This document shows, in pieces, positions 25,815 through 33,032 of a stretch of DNA of 64,000 nucleotides. The translations under genes and the position numbers were made by a program. The notes under the pieces are model-generated. The model searched no databases. It saw nothing but the letters and a program-made list of their open reading frames with translations, and was not told where the DNA came from. The stretch comes from Pseudomonas fluorescens. Lineage in GTDB: Bacteria > Pseudomonadota > Gammaproteobacteria > Pseudomonadales > Pseudomonadaceae. The DNA lies in contig NZ_CP008896.1 in assembly GCF_000730425.1 (NCBI RefSeq), forward strand, positions 5,022,001-5,086,000. Reading direction: 5' to 3'. The number at the start of each line of letters is the position of its first letter. The first letter of the stretch is position 1.

Positions 25815-26834
25815 ATGTTTGCTCTCATGCACAGCACCCGCCTTGAATCCCTGCACCTGAGCGTTGACCCGGTGACCGGGCTGAAGGCGGTCATTGCCAT
25901 TCACAGCAGTCGCCTGGGGCCGGCGCTGGGCGGCTGTCGCTACCTGGCTTACCCCGACGACGAAAGCGCCGTGGCCGATGCTGCACGCCTGGCCCAAGGC
26001 ATGAGCTACAAAGCCGCGCTGGCCGGTTTGCCGGTGGGCGGCGGCAATGCGGTGATCATCCGCCCCGCCCATGTGGAAAGCCGCGCCGCATTGTTCGAAG
26101 CCTTCGGCCGGTGTATCGAGCAACTCGATGGCCGCTACATCACCGCTATCGACAGCGGCACCTCTGTGGCCGACATGGACTGCATCGCCCAGCACACCCG
26201 CTTTGTCACCAGTACCACCGCCGCCGGCGACCCATCACCCCATGCGGCCATGGGCGTATTCGCCGGGATTCGCACCGCCGCCATGGCCCGCCTGGGCAGC
26301 GACAACCTGGAAGGTCTGCGTGTGGCGATCCAGGGCCTGGGCAATGTCGGCTACGCCCTGGCTGAACAACTGCACGCCGCTGGCGCCGAACTGCTGGTGA
26401 GCGATATCGACCCTGGCAAAGTGCAACTGGCCATGGAACAGCTGGGGGCTCACCCGATTGCCAACGACGCCTTGCTCAGCACCCCGTGCGACATTCTCGC
26501 GCCCTGCGGGCTGGGCGCTGTATTCAATCGCCAGAGCGTCGCCCAACTACGCTGCGCCGCCGTGGCCGGCTCTGCCAGTGCGCAACTGACTCACCTGCAA
26601 GTGGCCGACCAGTTGGAGGCGCGTGGCATCCTCTACGCGCCGGACTACGTGATCAACTCCGGCGGCCTGATCTACGTCGCCCTCAAGCACGGTGGCGCGG
26701 ACCTGGCGACCATCACCGCGCACCTGTCCAACATCGGCACGCGCCTGACCGAAATCTTCGGCCACGCCCAAGCCGAAAAACGCTCTCCCGCCCGAGTGGC
26801 CGATGAACTGGCCGAGCGGTTGCTGTACGCCTAG
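25815..26834 (+). CDS. Leucine/phenylalanine/valine dehydrogenase homologue with altered active site
   Basis: 339-residue member of the Glu/Leu/Phe/Val dehydrogenase family, which reversibly deaminates amino acids with NAD+. The substrate domain has LGPALGGCRY and QGMSYKAALAG with the substrate-binding lysine (Lys66). The second, catalytic lysine of GGGK is replaced: the codon is AAT, giving GGGN, Asn78. The spacing (12 residues) equals Lys68/Lys80 of Bacillus leucine dehydrogenase. The Rossmann motif GLGNVGYALAE is intact (about 175-185), as is APDYVINSGGLI. Without this lysine hydride transfer should be badly impaired, so it may be an inactive or repurposed paralogue. ATG at 25815 follows GGGAGC. 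Confidence 0.85.
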   Translation: MFALMHSTRLESLHLSVDPVTGLKAVIAIHSSRLGPALGGCRYLAYPDDESAVADAARLAQGMSYKAALAGLPVGGGNAVIIRPAHVESRAALFEAFGRCIEQLDGRYITAIDSGTSVADMDCIAQHTRFVTSTTAAGDPSPHAAMGVFAGIRTAAMARLGSDNLEGLRVAIQGLGNVGYALAEQLHAAGAELLVSDIDPGKVQLAMEQLGAHPIANDALLSTPCDILAPCGLGAVFNRQSVAQLRCAAVAGSASAQLTHLQVADQLEARGILYAPDYVINSGGLIYVALKHGGADLATITAHLSNIGTRLTEIFGHAQAEKRSPARVADELAERLLYA

Positions 26835-26842
26835 CACTGATT

Positions 26843-26874
26843 AAAAAGGCCCTGAATCGATGATTCAGGGCCTG
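26843..26874 (-). terminator. Intrinsic terminator of yebG (minus strand)
   Basis: Perfect stem AGGCCCTGAATC/GATTCAGGGCCT; on the minus strand it is followed by TTTTTAAT. The hairpin also lies eight bases beyond the convergent dehydrogenase gene but lacks a T-run on that side. Confidence 0.85.
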
Positions 26875-26887
26875 TTCAATTCGGGCT

Positions 26888-27148
26888 TTATTCCGCCGCC
26901 GGGTTCAGCAACTCGGACAACGCATCCGGTTGGCTCTTGAACGCCTTGGCAAACACATCGCGATTCTTCGCCATGTAGATCCCGGCTTCCTCCACCTGCT
27001 GCTCGCTCAGGGACGGCACGGCTTTTTGCAACACTTCTGCGAGCAACTCAGCGAGTTCAAGCATCTTGTCATGACGGTCAGCTTCGGCTTTATCCATGAA
27101 CAAACGCTCCAGATCTCGGCTGCTGCGGTATACCACTTCGACGGCCAT
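26888..27148 (-). CDS. yebG: YebG-family SOS protein
   Basis: 86-residue protein of the YebG family. The N-terminal MAVEVVYRSSRD strand, KAEADRHDKMLELAELLAEVL helix and a C-terminal helical part with LYMAKNRDV-like sequence (IYMAKNRDVF) match E. coli YebG. YebG is a DNA-damage-induced protein of unresolved biochemical role. A perfect LexA box 44 bases upstream confirms the SOS link. Single-gene transcript with its own terminator. Confidence 0.88.
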   Translation of the reverse strand: MAVEVVYRSSRDLERLFMDKAEADRHDKMLELAELLAEVLQKAVPSLSEQQVEEAGIYMAKNRDVFAKAFKSQPDALSELLNPAAE

Positions 27149-27191
27149 TCACCACCTCACATGCCTTCACGATAGTTGTCTATTGCGATTA

Positions 27192-27207
27192 CTGTATTTA
27201 TATACAG
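27192..27207 (-). promoter_or_regulatory. LexA (SOS) box
   Basis: CTGTATTTATATACAG, matching the gammaproteobacterial LexA consensus CTGT-N8-ACAG with an AT-rich centre. It sits in the yebG promoter region, 44 bases before the start codon. Confidence 0.92.
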
Positions 27208-27480
27208 TTAAAAGGATAAGCCAATCCAGGGGGTTTGGGTAGCAGCTTTTTAATGTAGTCGGGAAATGGGGTTTGTCAGGTGTCCGGGTGCCGCAGTCGT
27301 AAGCTGCGAAGGCAAGATAAGTGCCTCATGTCATTCCACCATCATCTCATTCAGCAATCTGTGGCCTTCTTTCTGCATGCAGAGAAATCGTCATGCCAAA
27401 CGGGCATCATCCACCCGGGCCGAAGCATGGCGTAGGCAATGGCATACAGTTGGCTATTTTTTAAACAGTGGTGGTGAGTA

Positions 27481-27930
27481 ATGACAGAAATGAAGTGGGC
27501 CGACAAAGTGCGCAAAAGCTTGCATGCGAGTGCAGATTCCCTGGGCAACCTGGCGGTGGAGGCGTTTCACTACCTGGCGCTTTTTGGTATCGGTGCTATC
27601 ACCGCCTATGCGGCAATAATGACCTTTATCGACATGTTGCAAAAAGGCGGCATCAGCGTTGATGACATCCTGCTGCTGTTTATCTACCTGGAGCTGGGCG
27701 CCATGGTGGGGATCTATTTCAAGACCAACCACATGCCCATCCGCTTCCTGCTCTACGTGGCGATCACGGCATTGACCCGCCTGCTGATTGGCGACGTATC
27801 CCACCACAACGCCCCGGACCTGGGGATCATCTACCTGTGTGGCGGGATTCTGTTGTTGGCATTCGCCATCCTGGTGGTGCGTTTTGCCTCGTCGCGCTAC
27901 CCATCGGTCAAGGACAAGTCCGAGTCCTGA
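27481..27930 (+). CDS. psiE: PsiE-family membrane protein
   Basis: 149-residue inner-membrane protein with four predicted helices (about 25-50, 60-80, 85-105 and 110-132) and the PsiE pattern DDILLLFIYLELGAMVGIYF followed by MPIRFLLYVAITALTRLLIGD. Named after phosphate-starvation-inducible PsiE of E. coli; its function is unknown. GGTGAG precedes the ATG. No Pho box was recognised in the 270-base upstream region (27210-27480), which otherwise holds nothing I can identify. Convergent with the DUF3509 gene, one base apart. Confidence 0.82.
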   Translation: MTEMKWADKVRKSLHASADSLGNLAVEAFHYLALFGIGAITAYAAIMTFIDMLQKGGISVDDILLLFIYLELGAMVGIYFKTNHMPIRFLLYVAITALTRLLIGDVSHHNAPDLGIIYLCGGILLLAFAILVVRFASSRYPSVKDKSES

Positions 27931-27931
27931 G

Positions 27932-28249
27932 TCAGAACCCGGCCGTGATCGGCGGCCGGTTGCTCGGCCGGCGCTGCAACAGCTTGTGGCTGTCGCCGTC
28001 GGTCATCACCGCCAAAATCTCCATGGCGCTGTGCCCCTGTTCAATGGCAATGCCCAATTGCACGCTTTGCACCAGGCGTTTGAGCCGTTGCGGGTCGTTG
28101 CGTTGTTCGGCGCTGATCATGCGTTTGGCAACCACGCCGCTGTCGTCGGAGAGGGTCAGCATGATGCTGCCGTCCAGGCGCTGGATGCTCAGGTTGACCC
28201 GGTATTGGGGGGTGAACGTGTCGGTGATCAGTTGAAAAGGATTGTCCAT
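27932..28249 (-). CDS. DUF3509 protein
   Basis: 105-residue small soluble protein of the Pseudomonas-specific DUF3509 family: MDNPFQLITDTFTPQYRVNLSIQRLDGS, then MLTLSD and LVQSVQLGIAIEQGHS. No catalytic motif or export signal is visible, and function is unknown. It stands alone, converging with psiE. Bases 28250-28405 upstream contain nothing recognisable apart from its presumed promoter. Confidence 0.75.
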   Translation of the reverse strand: MDNPFQLITDTFTPQYRVNLSIQRLDGSIMLTLSDDSGVVAKRMISAEQRNDPQRLKRLVQSVQLGIAIEQGHSAMEILAVMTDGDSHKLLQRRPSNRPPITAGF

Positions 28250-28405
28250 GGTGCGTTACCGCCTGATAAGAACATGCACTGATTGACGACCGGTATCGGG
28301 ATTGGTTCGTGTTGCCTGACCACCGGTCACAAGCTCCGTTTTCCTTCCAAGGGGTGTACAGCAAAGGCCGTGCCGTACAAGAATCTTTCAGACAACGAAC
28401 TGCCC

Positions 28406-28499
28406 CTGTGGGAGCGGGCTTGCCCGCGATTGCGGTGGATCAGCCAACCATTCAGTGACTGACATACCGCCATCGCGGGCAAGCCCGCTCCTACAGGGT
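28406..28499. repeat. REP doublet (GAGCGGGCTTGCCCGCGA class)
   Basis: CTGTGGGAGCGGGCTTGCCC and GGGCAAGCCCGCTCCTACAG form an inverted pair around 50 bases, directly before the stop of the convergently placed serine transporter gene. Confidence 0.85.
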
Positions 28500-28507
28500 G
28501 ATCTGTT

Positions 28508-29794
28508 TCAGGGCACCAGCGAAAAAATGACCGCAGACAGCGCAATCAACCCCACCAACACCACAAACACATTCGACACCTGGCCCGAATACTGGCGCAG
28601 CGATGGCACGCGGCGAATCGCATACATTGGCATCAGGAACAGCAGGCACGCGATGATCGGCCCACCGAGGGTCTCGATCATGCCCAGGATGCTTGGGTTG
28701 AACGTGGCGACAGCCCAGCAGCTGAGGATCATGAACACGGCGGTGCAACGCTCCAGCCAGCGCGCCGACAGGGTGCGGTTGCGCCCGCGCAGGGATTTGA
28801 CGATCAGGCCCTGGAAGCCTTCGCTGGCGCCGATGTAGTGGCCGAGGAAGGACTTGGTGATGGCCACCAGCGCGATCAGCGGCGCCGCGTAGGCGATGAC
28901 CGGGGTCTGGAAGTGGTTGGCCAGGTAGGACAGGATCGAGATGTTCTGTGCCTTGGCGGCAGCGAGGTCGGCGGGTGACAGGGCCAGGACGCAGCTGAAG
29001 CAGAAGAACATCACCGTCAGTACCATCATGCCGTGAGCCATGGCCAGGATGCCGCTGCTCTTGCGTTCGGCTTGGGCACCGTACACGCGTTTCTGGTCAA
29101 CGGCGAAGGCCGAGATGATCGGCGAATGGTTAAACGAAAACACCATCACCGGAATCGCCAGCCACAGGGTATTGAAGAAGGTCGGCAGGGGCATGCCTTC
29201 GCTTGCGGAGGCGAAGAACGCGCCGTTCCAGTTGGGGATCAGGCTCAGCGCCAGTAACAGCAAGGCGGCGACAAATGGATAGACCAGCACGCTCATGGCC
29301 TTGACGATCACGCCCTGGCCGCAGCGCACAATGGCCATCAGGCCGAGGATCAGCACCAGGGACAGGATCGCCCGTGGCGGCGGGGCCATTTGCAGTTGGT
29401 GTTCCATAAAGCTGCCGAGGGTGTTGGTCAGCGCGACGCTGTACACCAGCAGGATCGGGAAGATGGCGAAGAAGTACAGCAAGGTAATCAATTTGCCGGC
29501 GCCGACGCCGAAATGTTCTTCCACCACGTCAGTGATGTCGCCGGATTTGCCCGACAGCACAAAGCGCGTCAACCCACGGTGGGCGAAGAAGGTCATGGGG
29601 AAGGCCAGCAGCGCCAGCACGATCAGCGGCCAGAAGCCGCCGACCCCGGCGTTGATCGGCAGGAACAGGGTGCCAGCACCGATGGCGGTGCCGTAGAGGC
29701 CCAGCATCCAGGTGGTGTCGTGTTTGCTCCAGCCCGTTGTCACGGTGTGTTCTACAACAGGATTTCCGGCAGCAGGTGTACGTACATCGGTCAT
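28508..29794 (-). CDS. Serine/threonine transporter (HAAAP/SdaC type)
   Basis: 428-residue, 11-helix amino acid:proton symporter of the hydroxy/aromatic amino acid permease family, close to SdaC. Motifs are MLGLYGTAIGAGTLFLPINAG in helix 1, HRGLTRFVLSG, and VFSFNHSPIISAFAVDQKRVYG in the middle. A serine substrate is inferred from the adjacent serine dehydratase gene, which is transcribed first on the same strand with 60 bases between. The start at MTDVRT has GAGG upstream; a longer frame to 29830 lacks one. The leader carries Crc-type A-rich motifs. Confidence 0.87.
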   Translation of the reverse strand: MTDVRTPAAGNPVVEHTVTTGWSKHDTTWMLGLYGTAIGAGTLFLPINAGVGGFWPLIVLALLAFPMTFFAHRGLTRFVLSGKSGDITDVVEEHFGVGAGKLITLLYFFAIFPILLVYSVALTNTLGSFMEHQLQMAPPPRAILSLVLILGLMAIVRCGQGVIVKAMSVLVYPFVAALLLLALSLIPNWNGAFFASASEGMPLPTFFNTLWLAIPVMVFSFNHSPIISAFAVDQKRVYGAQAERKSSGILAMAHGMMVLTVMFFCFSCVLALSPADLAAAKAQNISILSYLANHFQTPVIAYAAPLIALVAITKSFLGHYIGASEGFQGLIVKSLRGRNRTLSARWLERCTAVFMILSCWAVATFNPSILGMIETLGGPIIACLLFLMPMYAIRRVPSLRQYSGQVSNVFVVLVGLIALSAVIFSLVP

Positions 29795-29807
29795 CGTTAT
29801 TGCCTCG

Positions 29808-29818
29808 TTATTATTTTT
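29808..29818 (-). promoter_or_regulatory. Hfq/Crc CA motif before the serine transporter
   Basis: On the minus strand AAAAATAA overlaps AATAATAA just before the GAGG ribosome site. Amino acid uptake genes are frequent Crc targets in pseudomonads; control here is inferred. Confidence 0.45.
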
Positions 29819-29854
29819 GCGCGGGCTCACGTAGGGGGCGGGTAGTCGTGCTCC

Positions 29855-31231
29855 TCAGCACTCCACCCAACTGACCGCCAGGCCGCCCCGTGAAGTTTCT
29901 TTGTATTTGTCATGCATATCGGCGCCGGTATCGCGCATGGTGCGGATCACCCGGTCGAGGGAGATGAAGTGCTTGCCGTCGCCGCGCAGGGCCATTTGTG
30001 TGGCGTTGATGGCTTTGACGGCGGCGATGGCGTTGCGCTCGATACAGGGCACCTGAACCAGGCCGCCCACCGGGTCGCAGGTCAGGCCAAGGTTGTGCTC
30101 CAGGCCGATTTCGGCGGCGTTTTCCAGTTGCTCCGGGGTGGCGCCGAGAATATCGGCCAGGCCAGCGGCGGCCATGGCGCAGGCTGAACCGACTTCGCCC
30201 TGGCAGCCGACTTCGGCGCCGGAGATCGAGGCGTTTTTCTTGCACAGGATGCCGACGGCGGCGGCGGCCAGGAAGAAATTCACCACGTCGTCATCGCACG
30301 CGTCGGCGTTGAATTTCATGTAGTAGTGCAGCACTGCCGGGATGATCCCGGCCGCGCCATTGGTCGGCGCAGTGACCATGCGCCCACCGGCGGCGTTTTC
30401 TTCGTTGACGGCGAGGGCAAACAGGTTGACCCACTCCATGGCCGAGAGGGTCGAGGTGATCACATTCGGTTTGCCGATTTCCAGCAGGCTGCGGTGCAGT
30501 TTTGCCGCGCGGCGTGGCACATCCAGGCCACCGGGCAAGATGCCTTCATCGCGTAGGCCTTGTTCGACGCACTCGCGCATGACCGACCAGATGTGCAGCA
30601 GGCCGCTACGGATTTCTTCGTCGCTACGCCAGGCGCGTTCGTTGGCCATCATCAGTTCGCTAACCCGCAGGCCATGCTTGTTGCACAGGGCCAGCAGTTC
30701 GACGGCGCTGGAAAAGTCGTAGGGCAGTTCTACGTCGCTGGTGGGAGCAATACCCGATTCGGCTTCCGCTGCCTCGATAATGAAACCGCCGCCTACCGAG
30801 TAGTAGGTCTGCTCGCTCAACAGGCCGTTTTCCCCGTAGGCATGCAGGGACATGGCATTGGGGTGGTAGGGCAGGCTTTCCTCCAGCAGCAGGAGATCGT
30901 GCTGCCAGTTGAAGGCAATTTCTTGGGTGCCGCCAAGCAACAACCGGCCGGACTCATGCAACTGCTGGATACGCGGCCCGATCGAGGTCGGGTCAACCCG
31001 ATCTGGCCATTGGCCCATCAACCCCATCACGCAGGCACGGTCGGTGGCATGGCCTACGCCGGTGGCGGAGAGGGAACCGTACAGGCGCACTTCCACGCGC
31101 CGGGTTTGCTCCAGCAATTGTTGGTCGGTGAGGGACTGGGCGAAGGTTGCCGCCGCCCGCATGGGGCCTACGGTATGGGAGCTGGACGGGCCGATGCCCA
31201 CCTTGAATAGATCAAAAACGCTGATAGCCAT
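29855..31231 (-). CDS. L-serine ammonia-lyase (iron-sulfur serine dehydratase)
   Basis: 458-residue single-chain enzyme converting L-serine to pyruvate and ammonia with a 4Fe-4S cluster. The beta domain opens with [21 protein letters not shown]. The alpha domain contains [39 protein letters not shown] and [20 protein letters not shown], which supply the conserved cysteines. Length and order match SdaA/SdaB. Probably an operon with the serine transporter downstream, and divergent from a LysR gene that may control it. In the 137-base gap no known operator was recognised. Confidence 0.95.
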   Translation of the reverse strand: MAISVFDLFKVGIGPSSSHTVGPMRAAATFAQSLTDQQLLEQTRRVEVRLYGSLSATGVGHATDRACVMGLMGQWPDRVDPTSIGPRIQQLHESGRLLLGGTQEIAFNWQHDLLLLEESLPYHPNAMSLHAYGENGLLSEQTYYSVGGGFIIEAAEAESGIAPTSDVELPYDFSSAVELLALCNKHGLRVSELMMANERAWRSDEEIRSGLLHIWSVMRECVEQGLRDEGILPGGLDVPRRAAKLHRSLLEIGKPNVITSTLSAMEWVNLFALAVNEENAAGGRMVTAPTNGAAGIIPAVLHYYMKFNADACDDDVVNFFLAAAAVGILCKKNASISGAEVGCQGEVGSACAMAAAGLADILGATPEQLENAAEIGLEHNLGLTCDPVGGLVQVPCIERNAIAAVKAINATQMALRGDGKHFISLDRVIRTMRDTGADMHDKYKETSRGGLAVSWVEC

Positions 31232-31368
31232 GCTAAAGCCTTACAAGCTATGGAGTAGAAATCGCTGCCATGTTTTGTAGGACAAGCGGAAGTGGCGCGA
31301 TACTGAGCCTCTGGATCGGCACTGACCAACGAATTATCCTAAGACACCCTTTAGCAGGACTAAACCCT

Positions 31369-32316
31369 ATGGCCCGCCCGCTTCATGCCCAGACCTATGT
31401 CTGGTTGCACGTATTCGCCTGCGCTGCACGGCATTTATCCTTTACCCGCTGCGCTGAAGAACTGCACATCACGCCGGGGGCGGTCAGCCAGCAGATTCGT
31501 CAATTGGAAGAGCGCTTGGGCTTTCGCCTGTTTCATCGCCGGGCGCGCGGCGTGGAGTTGAGTGCAGAGGGGCAGCGGCTGGCGATCACGGTGAGTGAGG
31601 CTTACGGCAGCATCGATGCCGAGTTGCAACGCCTGGATGCGGGGATGATCAGCGGCACCTTGCGCCTGCGCTCCATTCCGTCCTTTCTTGGCAAGTGGCT
31701 GACGCCGCGCCTGCCGCGTTTGCAGCAGCGTTTCCCGGATATCCAACTGCGCCTGGTGGCTGAAGACAGCAGCATTGCCCTGCACGAAGGTGACTTCGAC
31801 CTGGCCATCGACCTCAACGACGGCAGCTATCCGGGTTTGTTATCCACAGCCCTGCTCGATGAGCAGATCTTCCCGGTGTGCGCGCCGAGCCTGTTGCGCG
31901 GACGGCCGCCGCTGCATGGCCCGGCCGACCTGGTGCATTTCCCGCTGTTGCACGACATCACCGCCTGGCGTGGGAGTTATGAATACGCTGAGTGGGAGTT
32001 TTATCTGAATGCTATCGGCTATCACCAGGCTGACGTGCGGCGCGGGCATACCTTCAACCGCAACCACCTGACCATTGAGGCGGCCATTGCCGGCATGGGC
32101 GTAGCGATTGCCCGACGTACCCTGCTCAATGATGAATTGGAACGTGGCACCCTGATCGTGCCGTTTGGCCTCGCGGTGCCAAATCACAAGCGTTATGTGC
32201 TGCTCTACGCACCAGGCGCGCTGAACCACCCCGGCGTGCGTGCGGTGCATGACTGGCTGGTGGAAGAGGCGGGGATTTTTCGCGGATTGCACCCCTTGGG
32301 AGAGGGGCAATTGTGA
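31369..32316 (+). CDS. LysR-family regulator (GcvA-like)
   Basis: 315-residue LTTR. The N-terminal winged helix (LHVFACAARHLSFTRCAEELHITPGAVSQQIRQLEERLG) is followed by FHRRARGVELSAEGQ, and the effector domain covers about 90-300. The ATG at 31369 (MARPLHAQTY) has AGGAC upstream and matches the family length. Divergent from the serine dehydratase gene across 137 bases, the classical position for a LysR activator of the neighbouring gene. Serine or a related amino acid is a reasonable guess as effector. Confidence 0.87.
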   Translation: MARPLHAQTYVWLHVFACAARHLSFTRCAEELHITPGAVSQQIRQLEERLGFRLFHRRARGVELSAEGQRLAITVSEAYGSIDAELQRLDAGMISGTLRLRSIPSFLGKWLTPRLPRLQQRFPDIQLRLVAEDSSIALHEGDFDLAIDLNDGSYPGLLSTALLDEQIFPVCAPSLLRGRPPLHGPADLVHFPLLHDITAWRGSYEYAEWEFYLNAIGYHQADVRRGHTFNRNHLTIEAAIAGMGVAIARRTLLNDELERGTLIVPFGLAVPNHKRYVLLYAPGALNHPGVRAVHDWLVEEAGIFRGLHPLGEGQL

Positions 32317-32455
32317 GGATTTACTGAGGTAGGAGGGTGTACCCAACTCCCGACGATAACAGCGCTTCGGGAGGTTGTCAGACTTAATTTGTAATGTAGG
32401 ATTTATCTTTGCAAAGGGGTTGAATTGTTCCGTCAGGTGCTCAATTGTGTAATCA

Positions 32456-32499
32456 AGAGGTCATGGTTTCACCGCATCGGTGTTGCAGTTGTGACCTCT
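32456..32499 (+). promoter_or_regulatory. Nested hairpin in the leader of the HPF/RaiA gene
   Basis: Outer perfect stem AGAGGTCA/TGACCTCT (32456-32463 with 32492-32499) and inner stem CACCG/CGGTG around CAT. It ends 29 bases before the start codon and has no T-run, so it is not a terminator. It may be an RNA control element or an operator. The rest of 32317-32528 shows no gene. Confidence 0.5.
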
Positions 32500-32528
32500 G
32501 GCGAGCTAGCTGAAATAAGGGAAACACT

Positions 32529-32936
32529 ATGCAAATCCAAGTCAACAGCGACAACCATATTGAAAGCAGCATCCGACTGGAGGAGTGGGTACGTACTACC
32601 ATTGAGAGCACGCTCGAACGTTATGAAGAAGACCTGACCCGTGTTGAGGTCTACCTGCGCGATGAAAACGGCGACAAGCCGGGGCCCCACGATTTGAGTT
32701 GCCGCCTGGAAGCGCGGCCAAAGGGTCATCAACCTATTTCTGTCATTCATAAAGCCGATACCCTGGAGCAAGCGATCGACGGGGCGGCCACCAAGCTGGA
32801 TAACGCGCTGGAGCATCTGTTCGGCAGACTGCAAGGCAAGCCGCGTGCAGAGAAGCGCACGCCAAACAACCAAGTCGACGATGCCGGGCTTGAAGAGGAA
32901 TTCCTGGAAAACGAACAGGCTGCGCTTAACAGCTGA
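32529..32936 (+). CDS. HPF/RaiA-family ribosome-associated protein
   Basis: 135-residue protein with the beta-alpha-beta-beta-beta-alpha fold of ribosome hibernation factors: MQIQVNSDNHIESSIRLEEWVRTTIESTLERYEEDLTRVEVYLRDEN, then the second helix TLEQAIDGAATKLDNALEHLFGRL. An acidic tail of about 25 residues ends it. Pseudomonads have a separate short HPF near rpoN, so this is a second, HPF-like paralogue that may bind the ribosome decoding site under stress. AAATAAGGGA precedes the ATG. A strong leader hairpin and a strong terminator make it a self-contained unit. Confidence 0.82.
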   Translation: MQIQVNSDNHIESSIRLEEWVRTTIESTLERYEEDLTRVEVYLRDENGDKPGPHDLSCRLEARPKGHQPISVIHKADTLEQAIDGAATKLDNALEHLFGRLQGKPRAEKRTPNNQVDDAGLEEEFLENEQAALNS

Positions 32937-32965
32937 TGGCTGAGCGTTTTTCAACCCCATACAAA

Positions 32966-32998
32966 GCGGGCCTGCAGATGCAGGCCCGTTTTTGTTTG
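32966..32998 (+). terminator. Intrinsic terminator after the HPF/RaiA gene
   Basis: Perfect stem CGGGCCTGC/GCAGGCCCG with loop AGAT, then TTTTTGTTTG, 30 bases after the stop codon. Confidence 0.92.
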
Positions 32999-33032
32999 TG
33001 CTTACTGTGCACTTAAATGTAGGAGCCGGTCG

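Noticed and set aside
26340..26420. Frameshift in the leucine dehydrogenase gene
   Set aside because: The frame is continuous over the full family length; only the lysine substitution is unusual.
27210..27480. Pho box upstream of psiE
   Set aside because: TGTCA-like pieces occur, but no two direct repeats at the 11-base spacing of a Pho box.
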